Assembly: GCA_026417115.1 (NCBI GenBank)
Contig: JAOADW010000026.1
Span: 1 to 64,000, forward strand
Direction of reading: 5' to 3'
Source of the DNA: Rhodocyclaceae bacterium
GTDB lineage: Bacteria; Pseudomonadota; Gammaproteobacteria; Burkholderiales; Rhodocyclaceae
DNA: 64,000 nucleotides
A program made the position numbers and the translations under genes. Numbering within the stretch: the stretch's first letter is position 1; every line of letters begins with the position of its first letter. Below, one piece after another: positions 50,497-59,644 of the stretch. The notes beneath the pieces are model-generated. The model made no database searches and was not told the DNA's origin. It saw only the letters and a list, made by a program, of their open reading frames with translations.

Positions 50497-51525
50497 ATGA
50501 TCAGGGTAGGCATCGTCGGCGGCACCGGCTACACCGGTGTCGAATTGCTCAGGCTCCTCGCTCGGCACCCCGAGGTCGAGCTCGCTGCGATTACCTCTCG
50601 CAGCGAGGCGGGCAAAACGGTAGCGCAGCTGTTCCCGAGCTTGCGCGGGGAGGTCCACTTGGTTTTCTCCGATCCCTCGGCCGCCGAGCTCGAGCGCTGC
50701 GATCTCGTCTTTTTCGCGACACCGAATGGCGTGGCCATGCAGCAGGCGCGCGCGCTCCTCGAGGCGGGGGTGCGGGTGATCGATCTTTCTGCAGATTTCC
50801 GCATTCGCGACGTCGCGCTTTGGGAAAAGTGGTACGGCATGAAGCATGCCGCGCCGGACCTCGTGGCCGAAGCCGTCTATGGGCTGCCGGAGATGCATCG
50901 GGAAGCGATTCGTCATGCGCGGCTCGTCGCCAATCCCGGCTGCTATCCGACGGCCGTGCAGCTCGGTTTCATGCCCCTCATCGAGGCGGGATGCGTCGAT
51001 CTTATGCATCTGATCGCCGACGCCAAATCGGGGGTCTCAGGCGCCGGCCGTAAAGCCGAGCTCCATATCCTGTTTGCCGAGGCCAGCGACAACTTCAAGG
51101 CCTATGCGGTGCCTGGCCACCGTCACTGGCCGGAGATCCGCCAAGGCTTGACGGCGCTTGCCAAGCAACCCGTGGGGCTGACCTTCGTGCCACATTTGAC
51201 GCCCATGATCCGCGGCATCCATGCGACGCTTTACGCACGCATTACGCGCGAGGAAGATTTCCAGCGCCTGTTCGAAGCGCGTTACGCCGATGAACCCTTC
51301 GTCGATGTCTTGCCGGCGGGCAGCCACCCCGACACCCGTTCGGTGCGCGCGGCCAACGTCTGCCGCATCGCTATACACCGGCCGCAGGATGCAGACATGC
51401 TGGTGGTCTTGGCGGTGATCGACAATCTCGTCAAGGGAGCGGCGGGGCAAGCGGTGCAAAACATGAACCTGATGTTCGGCTTCGACGAATGCTTGGGCCT
51501 CACTGGGCTCGCCGTCTTGCCCTAG
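50497..51525 (+). CDS. argC: N-acetyl-gamma-glutamyl-phosphate reductase
   Basis: A 342-residue NADPH-dependent reductase of arginine synthesis. The Rossmann motif [13 protein letters not shown] opens the protein, the active-site cysteine is in [10 protein letters not shown], and the catalytic base region is [10 protein letters not shown]. It follows rpsI as in many betaproteobacteria. AGGAAAGG precedes the ATG. Confidence 0.96.
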   Translation: MIRVGIVGGTGYTGVELLRLLARHPEVELAAITSRSEAGKTVAQLFPSLRGEVHLVFSDPSAAELERCDLVFFATPNGVAMQQARALLEAGVRVIDLSADFRIRDVALWEKWYGMKHAAPDLVAEAVYGLPEMHREAIRHARLVANPGCYPTAVQLGFMPLIEAGCVDLMHLIADAKSGVSGAGRKAELHILFAEASDNFKAYAVPGHRHWPEIRQGLTALAKQPVGLTFVPHLTPMIRGIHATLYARITREEDFQRLFEARYADEPFVDVLPAGSHPDTRSVRAANVCRIAIHRPQDADMLVVLAVIDNLVKGAAGQAVQNMNLMFGFDECLGLTGLAVLP

Positions 51526-51575
51526 CGCGCGCGCGCAGGAGGGATCGCTGGGGGCTGGCCGCCCGGGAGGTGGTC

Positions 51576-51971
51576 GTGCGCCCGCGCTGGAGCGGCAAGC
51601 AGCGCGCTGCGGCATTGCTCGTCGTCGCGCTGGCGCTCGGCGGGGCATTCTCTGCGGGCATGCGCTGGGCCGGGGACGAAGGCGCGCGGGACGCAACGGC
51701 TTCCTGGTCATGCCGCGAGATGGTGGAAGAAAAGGAACGGCTCGAACGCGCCGTGGCGGCCGCGCAAGGGCAGCTCCAGATCGAACGCGCCGCCCAACAA
51801 AAACTCAGTGAAGAAAACGCGCGCCTGACGGCGGAACTTGCGCGCGTCAAAGAAGAGCTGTCCGTCTTTTCGCGGCTGACGGGGAACCCACCAAGTCCGC
51901 CCCGGCGCCCCATGACGAATGCACCCAGCAAGGCCCGCGTGCCGCCTGCGAAAGACCCGGCAACGCCGTGA
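51576..51971 (+). CDS. Small membrane protein with coiled coil
   Basis: About 131 residues from a GTG at 51576, chosen because GGGAGG stands five bases before it; an ATG at 51489 would overlap argC by 37 bases. One membrane segment (about residues 10-31) is followed by a coiled coil (about 47-95: MVEEKERLERAVAAAQGQLQ and EENARLTAELARVKEEL) and a Pro-rich basic tail. It occurs next to a bactofilin gene, so a part in a cell-envelope scaffold is possible. I recognise no characterised family. Confidence 0.7.
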   Translation: MRPRWSGKQRAAALLVVALALGGAFSAGMRWAGDEGARDATASWSCREMVEEKERLERAVAAAQGQLQIERAAQQKLSEENARLTAELARVKEELSVFSRLTGNPPSPPRRPMTNAPSKARVPPAKDPATP

Positions 51972-52098
51972 TGAATAGGGGGCTCAAAGGGCGGGGGCGT
52001 GTCAAAGCGGCAAGACGCAGCGGTTTGTCGCCAACTTATAATGCAGACAGCCTGCCGCGGTACTGTTTGCGCCGCAGGCGAGATGGGGAGGGCAAACA

Positions 52099-52473
52099 AT
52101 GTTTCGCGTCACGAAAACCACAGAAAACCGCATCGACAGTCTGATCGGCGCAGGCACCCGCATCGAAGGCAATGTGGTTTTTTCCGGCGGGCTGCGCATC
52201 GATGGGGAGGTCATCGGCGACATCCGCGTCGCCGAAGGCGAGACGGGCGTCTTGGTGGTCAGTGAACACGCGAGCGTGCGCGGCGCCGTGAACGTGACCC
52301 GTTTGATTGTCAATGGCGTGATCGAAGGGCCGGTGGAGGTTACCGAATTCGCGGAGCTGCAGCCCAAGGCGAAAGTCCGGGGCGACCTCTCTTACGCGAC
52401 GATCGAAATCCAGCTGGGCGCCATCATCGAAGGACGGCTGATTCATCGCCCTACCTTGGAAGCGGGAACCTGA
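52099..52473 (+). CDS. Bactofilin
   Basis: A 124-residue polymer-forming cytoskeletal protein. Residues about 14-105 form the right-handed beta-helix of DUF583, with the usual GAGTRIEGNVVFSGGLRIDGEVIGDI start. The short unstructured tails at both ends are typical. Bactofilins organise peptidoglycan enzymes and cell shape; an M23 peptidase, a common partner, is encoded 0.5 kb downstream on the other strand. Confidence 0.93.
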   Translation: MFRVTKTTENRIDSLIGAGTRIEGNVVFSGGLRIDGEVIGDIRVAEGETGVLVVSEHASVRGAVNVTRLIVNGVIEGPVEVTEFAELQPKAKVRGDLSYATIEIQLGAIIEGRLIHRPTLEAGT

Positions 52474-52491
52474 GAGGCCAGGGCGAGGCGT

Positions 52492-52520
52492 TTGACCTTT
52501 GGCACCAAAATCTCGATAAT
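52492..52520 (+). promoter_or_regulatory. Promoter of erpA
   Basis: TTGACC (52492-52497) and GATAAT (52515-52520) are separated by 17 bases, 36 bases before the erpA start. No IscR-like palindrome is obvious in it. Confidence 0.7.
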
Positions 52521-52555
52521 TCTAGAACCAACCCCTCAGCTAGGAGACACCTGTC

Positions 52556-52906
52556 ATGAATGCCCCTCAAGAGATGCCCACCCCGTTGATCTTCACCGAT
52601 AGCGCTGCCAATAAAGTCAAGGAACTGATCCTGGAAGAAGGGAATCCCGAGCTCAAGCTGCGCGTTTTCGTCACCGGCGGCGGCTGTTCCGGCTTCCAGT
52701 ATGGGTTTACCTTCGATGAAGTGATCAACGAGGATGACACCGTGATGGAAAAGAACGGCGTCACCTTGCTCATCGACCCGATGAGTTTTCAATACCTCGT
52801 GGGTGCTGAAATCGATTACACGGAAGGGCTACAAGGCGCTCAGTTCGTGATCAAGAACCCCAACGCCGTCACCACCTGTGGTTGCGGCTCTTCCTTCTCG
52901 GTCTAA
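52556..52906 (+). CDS. erpA: Iron-sulfur insertion protein ErpA
   Basis: A 116-residue A-type Fe-S carrier that delivers clusters to apoproteins, including isoprenoid enzymes. The three conserved cysteines are in [11 protein letters not shown] and TTCGCGSSF. The N-terminus with [17 protein letters not shown] is the ErpA pattern. It stands alone with its own promoter; TAGGAGAC precedes the ATG. Confidence 0.95.
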   Translation: MNAPQEMPTPLIFTDSAANKVKELILEEGNPELKLRVFVTGGGCSGFQYGFTFDEVINEDDTVMEKNGVTLLIDPMSFQYLVGAEIDYTEGLQGAQFVIKNPNAVTTCGCGSSFSV

Positions 52907-52987
52907 CGACCTATCAACGCAAGCGCATAAACCGGAAGCAGGCGCGGGGAAGCGAGGCGTTGCCGTTGCTTCCTTGCCGCCTCGGTG

Positions 52988-54322
52988 TTAGTCGATCAGC
53001 CACGCCGTGCGCACAGGCTCAACGCTTGCCAGTAGCGCGCGCGGCTTTTCAATGGCGGCGGCAAATGCCGCCAGATGCTGCCGACTCAGCGGCGGGGCCG
53101 AGGGGAGGGCAGCCGTGAGCGGATTGCGGTGTACGCCATCGACACGGAATTCGTAGTGGAGGTGCGGGCCAGTGGCCAGCCCCGTGGCCCCGACATAGCC
53201 AATGAGCTCGCCCTGCGACACCCGTTGCCCTTTGTGAAGCCCTTTTGCGAAGCCCGAGAGATGCCCATAGACCGTGTGGCGATTGCCCGCATGGCGCAGG
53301 ATCACGACCTTGCCATAACCGCCCTGCACGCCGACGAATTCCACGACGCCATCGCCCGTGGCGCGCACGCGCGCGCCCACTGGTGCGGCATAGTCGATGC
53401 CGCGATGGGCGCGCACTTCTTTCAAGATCGGGTGATAGCGGGCGAGGGAAAATCCCGAGGTGATGCGGGAAAACTCGAGTGGAGAGCGTAAAAACGCTTT
53501 CTTCAAGCTGACCCCTTGTGCGTCGTAATAGCCGCCGCCCTCCGGCGTCTCGAACCAGAAAGCGCTGTGGGTCTTGCCGGCATTGACGAATTCCGCCGCA
53601 AGAATGCGGCCGCTGCGCAAGGGCCTGCCCTGATGGATCACGACTTCATACAGAAGCGAAAAACGGTCGCCTTTGCGCAGATCCCGGTGGAAATCGATCT
53701 CGCCGCCAAAAATGTCGGCCAGCTGCATCGCGACCGCATCGGGAATGTCGACGGCATCGGCGGCGGCAAACAGCGAATGATCGATGCGTGCGCTCTTGAC
53801 CACGAGCGTTTTTTCCACCGCCATTTCAGTCACGCGCGCCTCGAGGCCCTCTGCGGTGCGCAGGATGGTCAGCACGGCGTCCTTCTCGCCATTGAGCGGA
53901 AAGATCAGCGCCTTGAGCTCGCCTTGAGGGGAAACGCGCGCAGCGATGGTTTTGCCGGGCGCGAGCTGGCGGAACAAAAGCGCAGCCTCGCGATTGAGTC
54001 TCAGCGCATTCAGCGCGGCTTCATCGTCGATATCGAGGCGGCGGAAGATTTGCGCGACGGTATCGCCTCGGACGACGCGCGTTTCACGCCCAATGTCGGC
54101 AAGCGCGTCTGCGGCGGGCACCCAAGTCGGCGAAGGCAACGAAACCGCCATGAGGCTTTCGGTGAGCATGCCTTCGTAGAGCGTGGCATCCCGCACCGTG
54201 CCCAGCGCAGTGGCCATGCCCAGCAGAGAAAATACGGCGAGCAAGGCGATCTGCACGCGCCGGAAACGTGCGTCGCTTCCCGACGGCAGAGGGGCATGGT
54301 TTAGAATAGGCGCTTTCGTCAA
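52988..54322 (-). CDS. M23-family peptidoglycan endopeptidase, MepM-like
   Basis: A 444-residue exported metallopeptidase. A membrane anchor near residues 25-43 is followed by a LysM/OapA-like region (RVVRGDTVAQIFRRL), a middle domain, and a C-terminal LytM domain with zinc ligands in HRGIDYAAP and HLHYEF plus the catalytic HTVYGH. It cleaves peptide cross-links for wall growth. The TTG at 54322 starts the frame; an internal ATG 24 bases on (54298) would lose only eight residues. Confidence 0.9.
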   Translation of the reverse strand: MTKAPILNHAPLPSGSDARFRRVQIALLAVFSLLGMATALGTVRDATLYEGMLTESLMAVSLPSPTWVPAADALADIGRETRVVRGDTVAQIFRRLDIDDEAALNALRLNREAALLFRQLAPGKTIAARVSPQGELKALIFPLNGEKDAVLTILRTAEGLEARVTEMAVEKTLVVKSARIDHSLFAAADAVDIPDAVAMQLADIFGGEIDFHRDLRKGDRFSLLYEVVIHQGRPLRSGRILAAEFVNAGKTHSAFWFETPEGGGYYDAQGVSLKKAFLRSPLEFSRITSGFSLARYHPILKEVRAHRGIDYAAPVGARVRATGDGVVEFVGVQGGYGKVVILRHAGNRHTVYGHLSGFAKGLHKGQRVSQGELIGYVGATGLATGPHLHYEFRVDGVHRNPLTAALPSAPPLSRQHLAAFAAAIEKPRALLASVEPVRTAWLID

Positions 54323-54352
54323 GCGGCGATCCTCCCTGGCTCACTGGCTTCT

Positions 54353-54382
54353 TTGACTGGCCTTTCAGGGCGGAAGTGTAAA
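54353..54382 (+). promoter_or_regulatory. Promoter of tyrS
   Basis: TTGACT (54353-54358) and TGTAAA (54377-54382) are 18 bases apart and end 17 bases before the tyrS ATG, so the leader would be very short. Confidence 0.5.
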
Positions 54383-54399
54383 CCATTTTGGGCAGATTC

Positions 54400-55605
54400 A
54401 TGCAGGAAGCGAAACCGACGGCGTCGATCGCCGAACAACTCGCGCTGATCAAGCGTGGCTGCGAAGAGCTGTTGCTCGAGGAAGAGCTCATCGAAAAGCT
54501 CAAAAGCGGTCGTCCTTTACGCGTGAAGGCCGGTTTCGACCCGACCGCGCCCGACTTGCATCTCGGGCATACCGTCTTGCTCAACAAACTGCGGCACTTC
54601 CAGGAACTAGGCCACCATGTGCTGTTTTTGATCGGCGACTTCACGGGCATGATCGGCGACCCGACGGGCAAGAACGCAACCCGCCCGCCCCTTTCGCGCG
54701 AAGAGGTGCTCGCCAATGCCGAAACCTATCGCGAGCAAGTGTTCAAGATACTCGATGCGGAAAAGACGGAAATCTGCTTCAATTCGGCCTGGTTCGAACG
54801 ACTTGGCGCCGCGGGCATGATCAAGCTTGCGGCGCAGCATACGGTGGCGCGCATGCTCGAACGCGAGGATTTCGCCAAACGTTTCGCGAACAATCAGCCC
54901 ATCGCCATACACGAATTCCTCTACCCGCTTTGCCAAGGGTATGACTCAGTGGCCTTGCGTGCGGACGTGGAACTGGGCGGCACCGATCAGCGCTTCAACT
55001 TGCTCATGGGGCGCGAATTACAAAAGCATTATGGACAGCCGCCGCAAGTGATCTTGACCATGCCGCTCTTGGAAGGGCTCGACGGCGTGGCGAAGATGTC
55101 GAAGTCGCTGGGTAATTACATTGGCATCATCGAGCCGCCCCAGGAAATCTTCGGCAAGCTCATGTCGATCTCGGATACCCTGATGTGGCGCTATTACGAG
55201 CTCCTCTCTTTCCGTCCGGCGAGCGAGATCGCGCAGCTTAAGCGTGAAGTCGAGCAAGGGCGCAACCCGCGTGACGTGAAAATGGAATTGGCCGAGGAAA
55301 TCGTCGGCCGCTTCCATGGCGCAAAAGCGGCGCGCGCGGCGCGCGAGGCGTTCATCGCTCGCTTTTCTCATGGCGTGTTGCCGGAGGACATGCCCGAGGT
55401 CACCGTGCCCGCCGGCCCCATCGCCCAGGTGCTCAAGCAGGCCGGCCTCGTGGCGAGCACCTCGGAGGCCTATCGGCTGATCGCGGGGGGCGGCGTGCGC
55501 CTCAATGGCGAGAAGGTAGAAAACAAGGCGCTGACCCTGACGGCTGGCGAGGTCGTGGTGCTGCAGGTGGGCAAAAGGCGATATGCGCGCGCCCACTTGA
55601 TTTGA
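54400..55605 (+). CDS. tyrS: Tyrosyl-tRNA synthetase
   Basis: A 401-residue class I synthetase of the TyrRZ type. HLGH at residues 54-57 is the HIGH motif, KMSKS lies near residue 230, and a C-terminal S4 RNA-binding domain covers about residues 340-400 ([21 protein letters not shown]). The ATG at 54400 is preferred over a TTG four codons upstream. It ends one base from sixA on the other strand. Confidence 0.96.
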   Translation: MQEAKPTASIAEQLALIKRGCEELLLEEELIEKLKSGRPLRVKAGFDPTAPDLHLGHTVLLNKLRHFQELGHHVLFLIGDFTGMIGDPTGKNATRPPLSREEVLANAETYREQVFKILDAEKTEICFNSAWFERLGAAGMIKLAAQHTVARMLEREDFAKRFANNQPIAIHEFLYPLCQGYDSVALRADVELGGTDQRFNLLMGRELQKHYGQPPQVILTMPLLEGLDGVAKMSKSLGNYIGIIEPPQEIFGKLMSISDTLMWRYYELLSFRPASEIAQLKREVEQGRNPRDVKMELAEEIVGRFHGAKAARAAREAFIARFSHGVLPEDMPEVTVPAGPIAQVLKQAGLVASTSEAYRLIAGGGVRLNGEKVENKALTLTAGEVVVLQVGKRRYARAHLI

Positions 55606-56070
55606 CTAATCGAGCAGCGAAGGATCGATCGCCAAGCGCAGGAAGGTCTTTTCACGGCCTTCGCGGCTGCGTCGCGAAAACCACCAGACGGCGCCTTTCT
55701 TGATCGTCCAGTCGTCTTCCTCTCCCGCGAGCAGCAATGCGGCGAGACGGCCCAAGGCGGGCTGATGGCCGACGAGGAGCACCGGCGCGTCATTGGTCGG
55801 CCAGCCACTGACGGCGAGCAAGGCGGCGCAGTCCGCGCCCGGGGCGATGCGGGGTTCGCGCTCATAGGGCAGGCCCAACGCAAGCGCCGTCTCTTGGGCG
55901 CGCTTGGCAGGGCTGACGAGGATCCGACATGTCTTGGGCAGGCGTGGTTTGAGCCATTGCGCCATCTTGCGGGCCTGACGCAGGCCTTTTTCCGTGAGCG
56001 CGCGCTCGAGGTCCTTGCCTTCGCCTTTGAGTTCCTCGGCTTCGGCATGTCGCCACAGCAATAAATCCAT
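55606..56070 (-). CDS. sixA: Phosphohistidine phosphatase SixA-like
   Basis: A 154-residue histidine phosphatase-fold protein. The RHG-type motif is LLWRHAEAE at the start, with a second catalytic His in LLVGHQPAL. SixA removes phosphate from histidines of phosphorelay or phosphotransferase proteins. The ATG at 56070 begins the fold; it lies four bases after the stop of the CYTH-CHAD gene, so the two form an operon, a recurring pairing in proteobacteria. Confidence 0.9.
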   Translation of the reverse strand: MDLLLWRHAEAEELKGEGKDLERALTEKGLRQARKMAQWLKPRLPKTCRILVSPAKRAQETALALGLPYEREPRIAPGADCAALLAVSGWPTNDAPVLLVGHQPALGRLAALLLAGEEDDWTIKKGAVWWFSRRSREGREKTFLRLAIDPSLLD

Positions 56071-56074
56071 CAGA

Positions 56075-57598
56075 TCACTCCTCCATGAGTTTGGGTGATT
56101 TCCACGCATGTAGGCCGGCGAGGGTTTGTATCAGGCGGTGAGTGCGCGCACGCCGCCTCTTGCGCAGAAGCTTGGAGATACGCAAAGCCAAGGCCGAGAT
56201 CTGCTCGTCGTGGGCGGCCAGATCTTTGAGCCTCGCTTCGAACTGAGCGTAGTCGTTGATTTCTCCAAGATGCTCTTGAAATTTGACGAGGCGGCGGTGG
56301 GCTTGCGCATATTCTTTGGGCCGGGCGGCGAGCGAGGCGGCGAATTCGAGCGCGTAGCGCATCTGTTTGATCGCGATGCGCAGACGATGCAGCGCGTCGG
56401 GGTCTCCGTCTTCTGCTTCGTGCGCGCGCTGCAGCATCCGCGCTGCGAGCTTGGCCAAGCGCTGGCGCATGAACCCCGCCAGCGGCTGTTTGGCGGTAGG
56501 GGCTTCCTCGTCGGCATGGCGAGAGGCGATGGTTATCGATGCGCATCGCTCTTGTAGATCGAGGATTGCCAGCGCCAGAGAAGAGGAAGTCAGCGCTTGC
56601 GCAAGGGCGGCATGCGCCAAGCGCCGTTGTTGCGCGAGCAACGCGCCAAGCCGCGTAAATGCGGGCTCCTCGCGATATTTCTGCGGCAATTCTTCTGCAA
56701 GCCATAGCGCGAAGACGTCGAGATCGCGCACGCGCCCAAGGTCTGAAAGCGCCGCGTTCAGGCGCTTGCGCAGCAAGGCCGCGTCGGGGAAAACCGGTGC
56801 GAAGAGCCGCAGCGCCGACCGCAGGCGGCGCGCCGCGACGCGCATCTGATGCACGAATTCGGGGTCGTCTGCGTCGAGCGCGCCATGGCGATTGGCCGCC
56901 AAATGCTCAAGGCACGCCGCCAGGGTGACCGCGAGGGCCGCGGAGACGGAATCGCGCGCAGAAAGGTCAGGCGCGCGCGCTTTTATGGGCGCTGGCGGCT
57001 GATTTTGGTAGAGGCGATAGCCGCGGTCGGCCTTCGAGGCCGTTTCGGGAAATGCGGGAAGGGCGGCGATCAAGCTGCGCGCACAGGCAAACAGGGCCTG
57101 GCCGTCGCCGGCGAGGAGTTCGGCTTCGATTTCGCAAATCGGCTCACGACGGCCCTCGGCTTCGATGCGGCCTATATCGAGGCAGAGCTCGATGGTGCCG
57201 CCCTCGGGCGTGCTTAAGCGCCAGACCGAGCGCGCGATGTGCGTCGCGAAAATAGGTTGCAGACGCGCGATATGGGCTTCAAGCGTGCCCTTTGCCGTAG
57301 CGTCGGGCAGACCGGAGAAATCGAAACTGCCGGCATAGGGGGTTTCCCATTCCGGGCGTTGGGTCAGACCGCCGGCAACAAGGCCCCGGCATTTGACGGT
57401 TTGTCGCCACTGGCGCCCATGTCGACGCAGGCGCAAGGCGATGCCGGCGCGGCGTAGGTCGAGATCCGGCGTGTCGTAGTAGATGCTAACGAGGCGTTGC
57501 GTGCGGCATGCGCCGGCGGCGGCCAAGAGCGGCAGGCGCAAGAACGCCGCTTTCGCCTGCACAGGCAGCGCGAGCTTGATTTCGATTTCTTCGTCCAT
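56075..57598 (-). CDS. CYTH and CHAD domain protein (inorganic triphosphatase-like)
   Basis: A 507-residue protein. The N-terminal CYTH tunnel domain (about 1-200) carries the EIEIK motif at residues 4-8 and the later basic and acidic strands that bind metal and triphosphate; members such as YgiF hydrolyse inorganic triphosphate. The C-terminal CHAD domain (about 220-500) is helical with conserved histidines (EFVHQMRVAARRLRSALRLF and DALHRLRIAIKQMRYALEF) and binds polyphosphate. A link to polyphosphate metabolism is therefore likely. Confidence 0.9.
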   Translation of the reverse strand: MDEEIEIKLALPVQAKAAFLRLPLLAAAGACRTQRLVSIYYDTPDLDLRRAGIALRLRRHGRQWRQTVKCRGLVAGGLTQRPEWETPYAGSFDFSGLPDATAKGTLEAHIARLQPIFATHIARSVWRLSTPEGGTIELCLDIGRIEAEGRREPICEIEAELLAGDGQALFACARSLIAALPAFPETASKADRGYRLYQNQPPAPIKARAPDLSARDSVSAALAVTLAACLEHLAANRHGALDADDPEFVHQMRVAARRLRSALRLFAPVFPDAALLRKRLNAALSDLGRVRDLDVFALWLAEELPQKYREEPAFTRLGALLAQQRRLAHAALAQALTSSSLALAILDLQERCASITIASRHADEEAPTAKQPLAGFMRQRLAKLAARMLQRAHEAEDGDPDALHRLRIAIKQMRYALEFAASLAARPKEYAQAHRRLVKFQEHLGEINDYAQFEARLKDLAAHDEQISALALRISKLLRKRRRARTHRLIQTLAGLHAWKSPKLMEE

Positions 57599-57642
57599 GG
57601 CCTCCGATTCTAGGCGCGCGGTATAACATCCCGATGACAGCC

Positions 57643-58881
57643 TTACTCATGCCGGAGCGCCTCGATGGGCGAAAGCCGTGCGGCTTTCTGTGCCGGCGTG
57701 AAACCGAAAAAGATGCCGATCGTGGCGGCGAAGCCGACCGAAAGCAGCATGCTGCCCAACGAGAGCTCGATGGGCCAGCCGGTGAGCCGACCCAGCAGAA
57801 GACTGCCGCCCGCACCCACGAGACAGCCGATGAGGCCGCCGATCGCGGCCAGCAGGCTTGCTTCGACGAGAAATTGCCGGCGAATGTCTTTTGCGCGCGC
57901 GCCGACGGCGCGACGAATGCCGATCTCGCGCGTCCTTTCGGTGACTGACACGAACATGATGTTCATGATGCCGATGCCGCCGACGAGCAAGGAAACGGAG
58001 GCCACGGCGGCCAAGAGCCAGGACATCGTCTTCGACGAATCCTCACGCGCCTGCAAGATTTCGGTCATGTTGCGCAGCGTGAAATCGTCGTCCTGGCCGG
58101 GCTGGAGCCGATGCCTCTGGCGCAAGAGTTCGCGGATCTTCTCTTCGGCCTCCTTGTGGTCGACGCCTTCGAGCAATTTGATCTGGATGGAGCCCACCGC
58201 GCGCGACTTGGCCAAGGTCGTTGACCCCAGCACGCGGTTGCGCGCCGTCGTGATCGGCATCAACAACACATCGTCGAGATCCGTGCCGGAGGGGCTTTGC
58301 CCTTTGGCGGCGAGCACGCCGATCACGGTGAGCGGCACAGTGCGGATGCGCACCGTTTGCTCGAGGGGGTTGCCTTCTCCGAAGAGTTCGCGCGCCACCG
58401 TCTGCCCAAGGATGGCGACCTTCGCGGCGCCGTTGATTTCCGCTTCGTCGAAGAGGCGGCCGGCGGCCAAGGTCCATTCGCGCACCTCGAAATACTCGGG
58501 TGTGACGCCATAGAACGTGGTCGACCAATTGGCGTTGCCGGCGACGATCTGGCCGCTGCCGCGCAAGGCCGGCGCTGCGGCGGCGACATAGTCGGAGAGC
58601 TCGCGGCCGATCGCAAAGGCGTCTTCCTCGGACAAGGTGAAAGTGGAGCCGACCGCGGCGCGTGCGCCGGTAAATGTCGGCGAGGCCGAAAACACCATCA
58701 TCAAATTGGCGCCCAGGCTCTTGATTTGCGCTTCGAGCTGACGTCGTGCGCCATCGCCGACGGCGATCATCACGATCACGGCGGCGACGCCAATCACGAT
58801 GCCCAGCATCGTCAAGAGCGAGCGCAGGGCATGCGCGCGCAACGCCTCGATGGCAATGGCGAGCGTGGCGCCCAGGCTCAT
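57643..58881 (-). CDS. ABC transporter permease, MacB-type (FtsX fold)
   Basis: A 412-residue membrane protein with four membrane segments (one at about 20-42, three after 285), an extracytoplasmic MacB domain between them, and the FtsX C-terminal domain (SLLVGGIGIMNIMFVSVTERTREIGIRRAVGA). In MacB proteins permease and ATPase are fused; here they are separate genes overlapping by ATGA (58878-58881). With the membrane fusion protein upstream it forms a tripartite pump exporting a peptide, lipid or macrolide-like substrate that cannot be named. Confidence 0.92.
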   Translation of the reverse strand: MSLGATLAIAIEALRAHALRSLLTMLGIVIGVAAVIVMIAVGDGARRQLEAQIKSLGANLMMVFSASPTFTGARAAVGSTFTLSEEDAFAIGRELSDYVAAAAPALRGSGQIVAGNANWSTTFYGVTPEYFEVREWTLAAGRLFDEAEINGAAKVAILGQTVARELFGEGNPLEQTVRIRTVPLTVIGVLAAKGQSPSGTDLDDVLLMPITTARNRVLGSTTLAKSRAVGSIQIKLLEGVDHKEAEEKIRELLRQRHRLQPGQDDDFTLRNMTEILQAREDSSKTMSWLLAAVASVSLLVGGIGIMNIMFVSVTERTREIGIRRAVGARAKDIRRQFLVEASLLAAIGGLIGCLVGAGGSLLLGRLTGWPIELSLGSMLLSVGFAATIGIFFGFTPAQKAARLSPIEALRHE

Positions 58882-59606
58882 GCCTCGTCTCCGGAAGCAG
58901 GCGCCGCCTGGCGACGCGCCTGGTGGCGATCGTCGACGATGCGACCGTCGCGAAACACGATGATGCGGTCGGCATAGGCGGCGATCTCTTGCTCGTGGGT
59001 GACCAGCACGAGCGTGATGCCTTGGTCGTTGAGCCGTTGCAAAAGCGCCATGATCTCGATGCTGGTCGCCGAATCGAGCGCGCCTGTTGGCTCGTCGGCG
59101 AGGATCAGGCGCGGTTCGGCGGCCAAGGCGCGGGCGATGGCGACGCGCTGCTGTTGGCCGCCGGAAAGCTCCGTCGGGCGATGATGCGCACGTTCGGCAA
59201 GCCCCACTTCAGCGAGCCGCTTGAGAGCATGCGCGCGCCGTGCGTGGGCGGACAAGCCGCGGTAGATAAGCGGCAGCGCCACGTTGTCGAGCGCCGTGGC
59301 GCGCGGCAGCAAATTGAATTGCTGGAAGACGAAGCCGATGGCCCGATTGCGCAGCGCAGCCAGTCCATCGTCGGAAAGCTGTGCGACATCTTTGTCCTCG
59401 ATGCGGATCGTGCCGCTCGTCGGCGTATCAAGGCAGCCGATGAGGTTCATGAACGTCGACTTGCCGGAGCCCGAAGGCCCCATGATGGCGGTGATTTCTC
59501 CGGCGTAAATATCGATGGTGACGCCGCGCAAGGCATGGATCTCGGCGCCTTTTTCGCCCAAGCGATAAGACTTGGCGAGCGCGCGGCACTCGATCAGGGG
59601 TTTCAT
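58878..59606 (-). CDS. ABC transporter ATP-binding protein, MacB/LolD type
   Basis: A 242-residue ATPase. Walker A is GPSGSGKST near residue 43, the Q-loop [10 protein letters not shown], the signature [15 protein letters not shown], Walker [14 protein letters not shown], and the H-loop VTHE. It energises the permease encoded by the overlapping next gene. The [10 protein letters not shown] pattern is that of the MacB/LolD subfamily. Confidence 0.95.
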   Translation of the reverse strand: MKPLIECRALAKSYRLGEKGAEIHALRGVTIDIYAGEITAIMGPSGSGKSTFMNLIGCLDTPTSGTIRIEDKDVAQLSDDGLAALRNRAIGFVFQQFNLLPRATALDNVALPLIYRGLSAHARRAHALKRLAEVGLAERAHHRPTELSGGQQQRVAIARALAAEPRLILADEPTGALDSATSIEIMALLQRLNDQGITLVLVTHEQEIAAYADRIIVFRDGRIVDDRHQARRQAAPASGDEA

Positions 59607-59644
59607 ACCGATGCAGGACGCAAGCGCATCTGCGTGCTTTTCGA

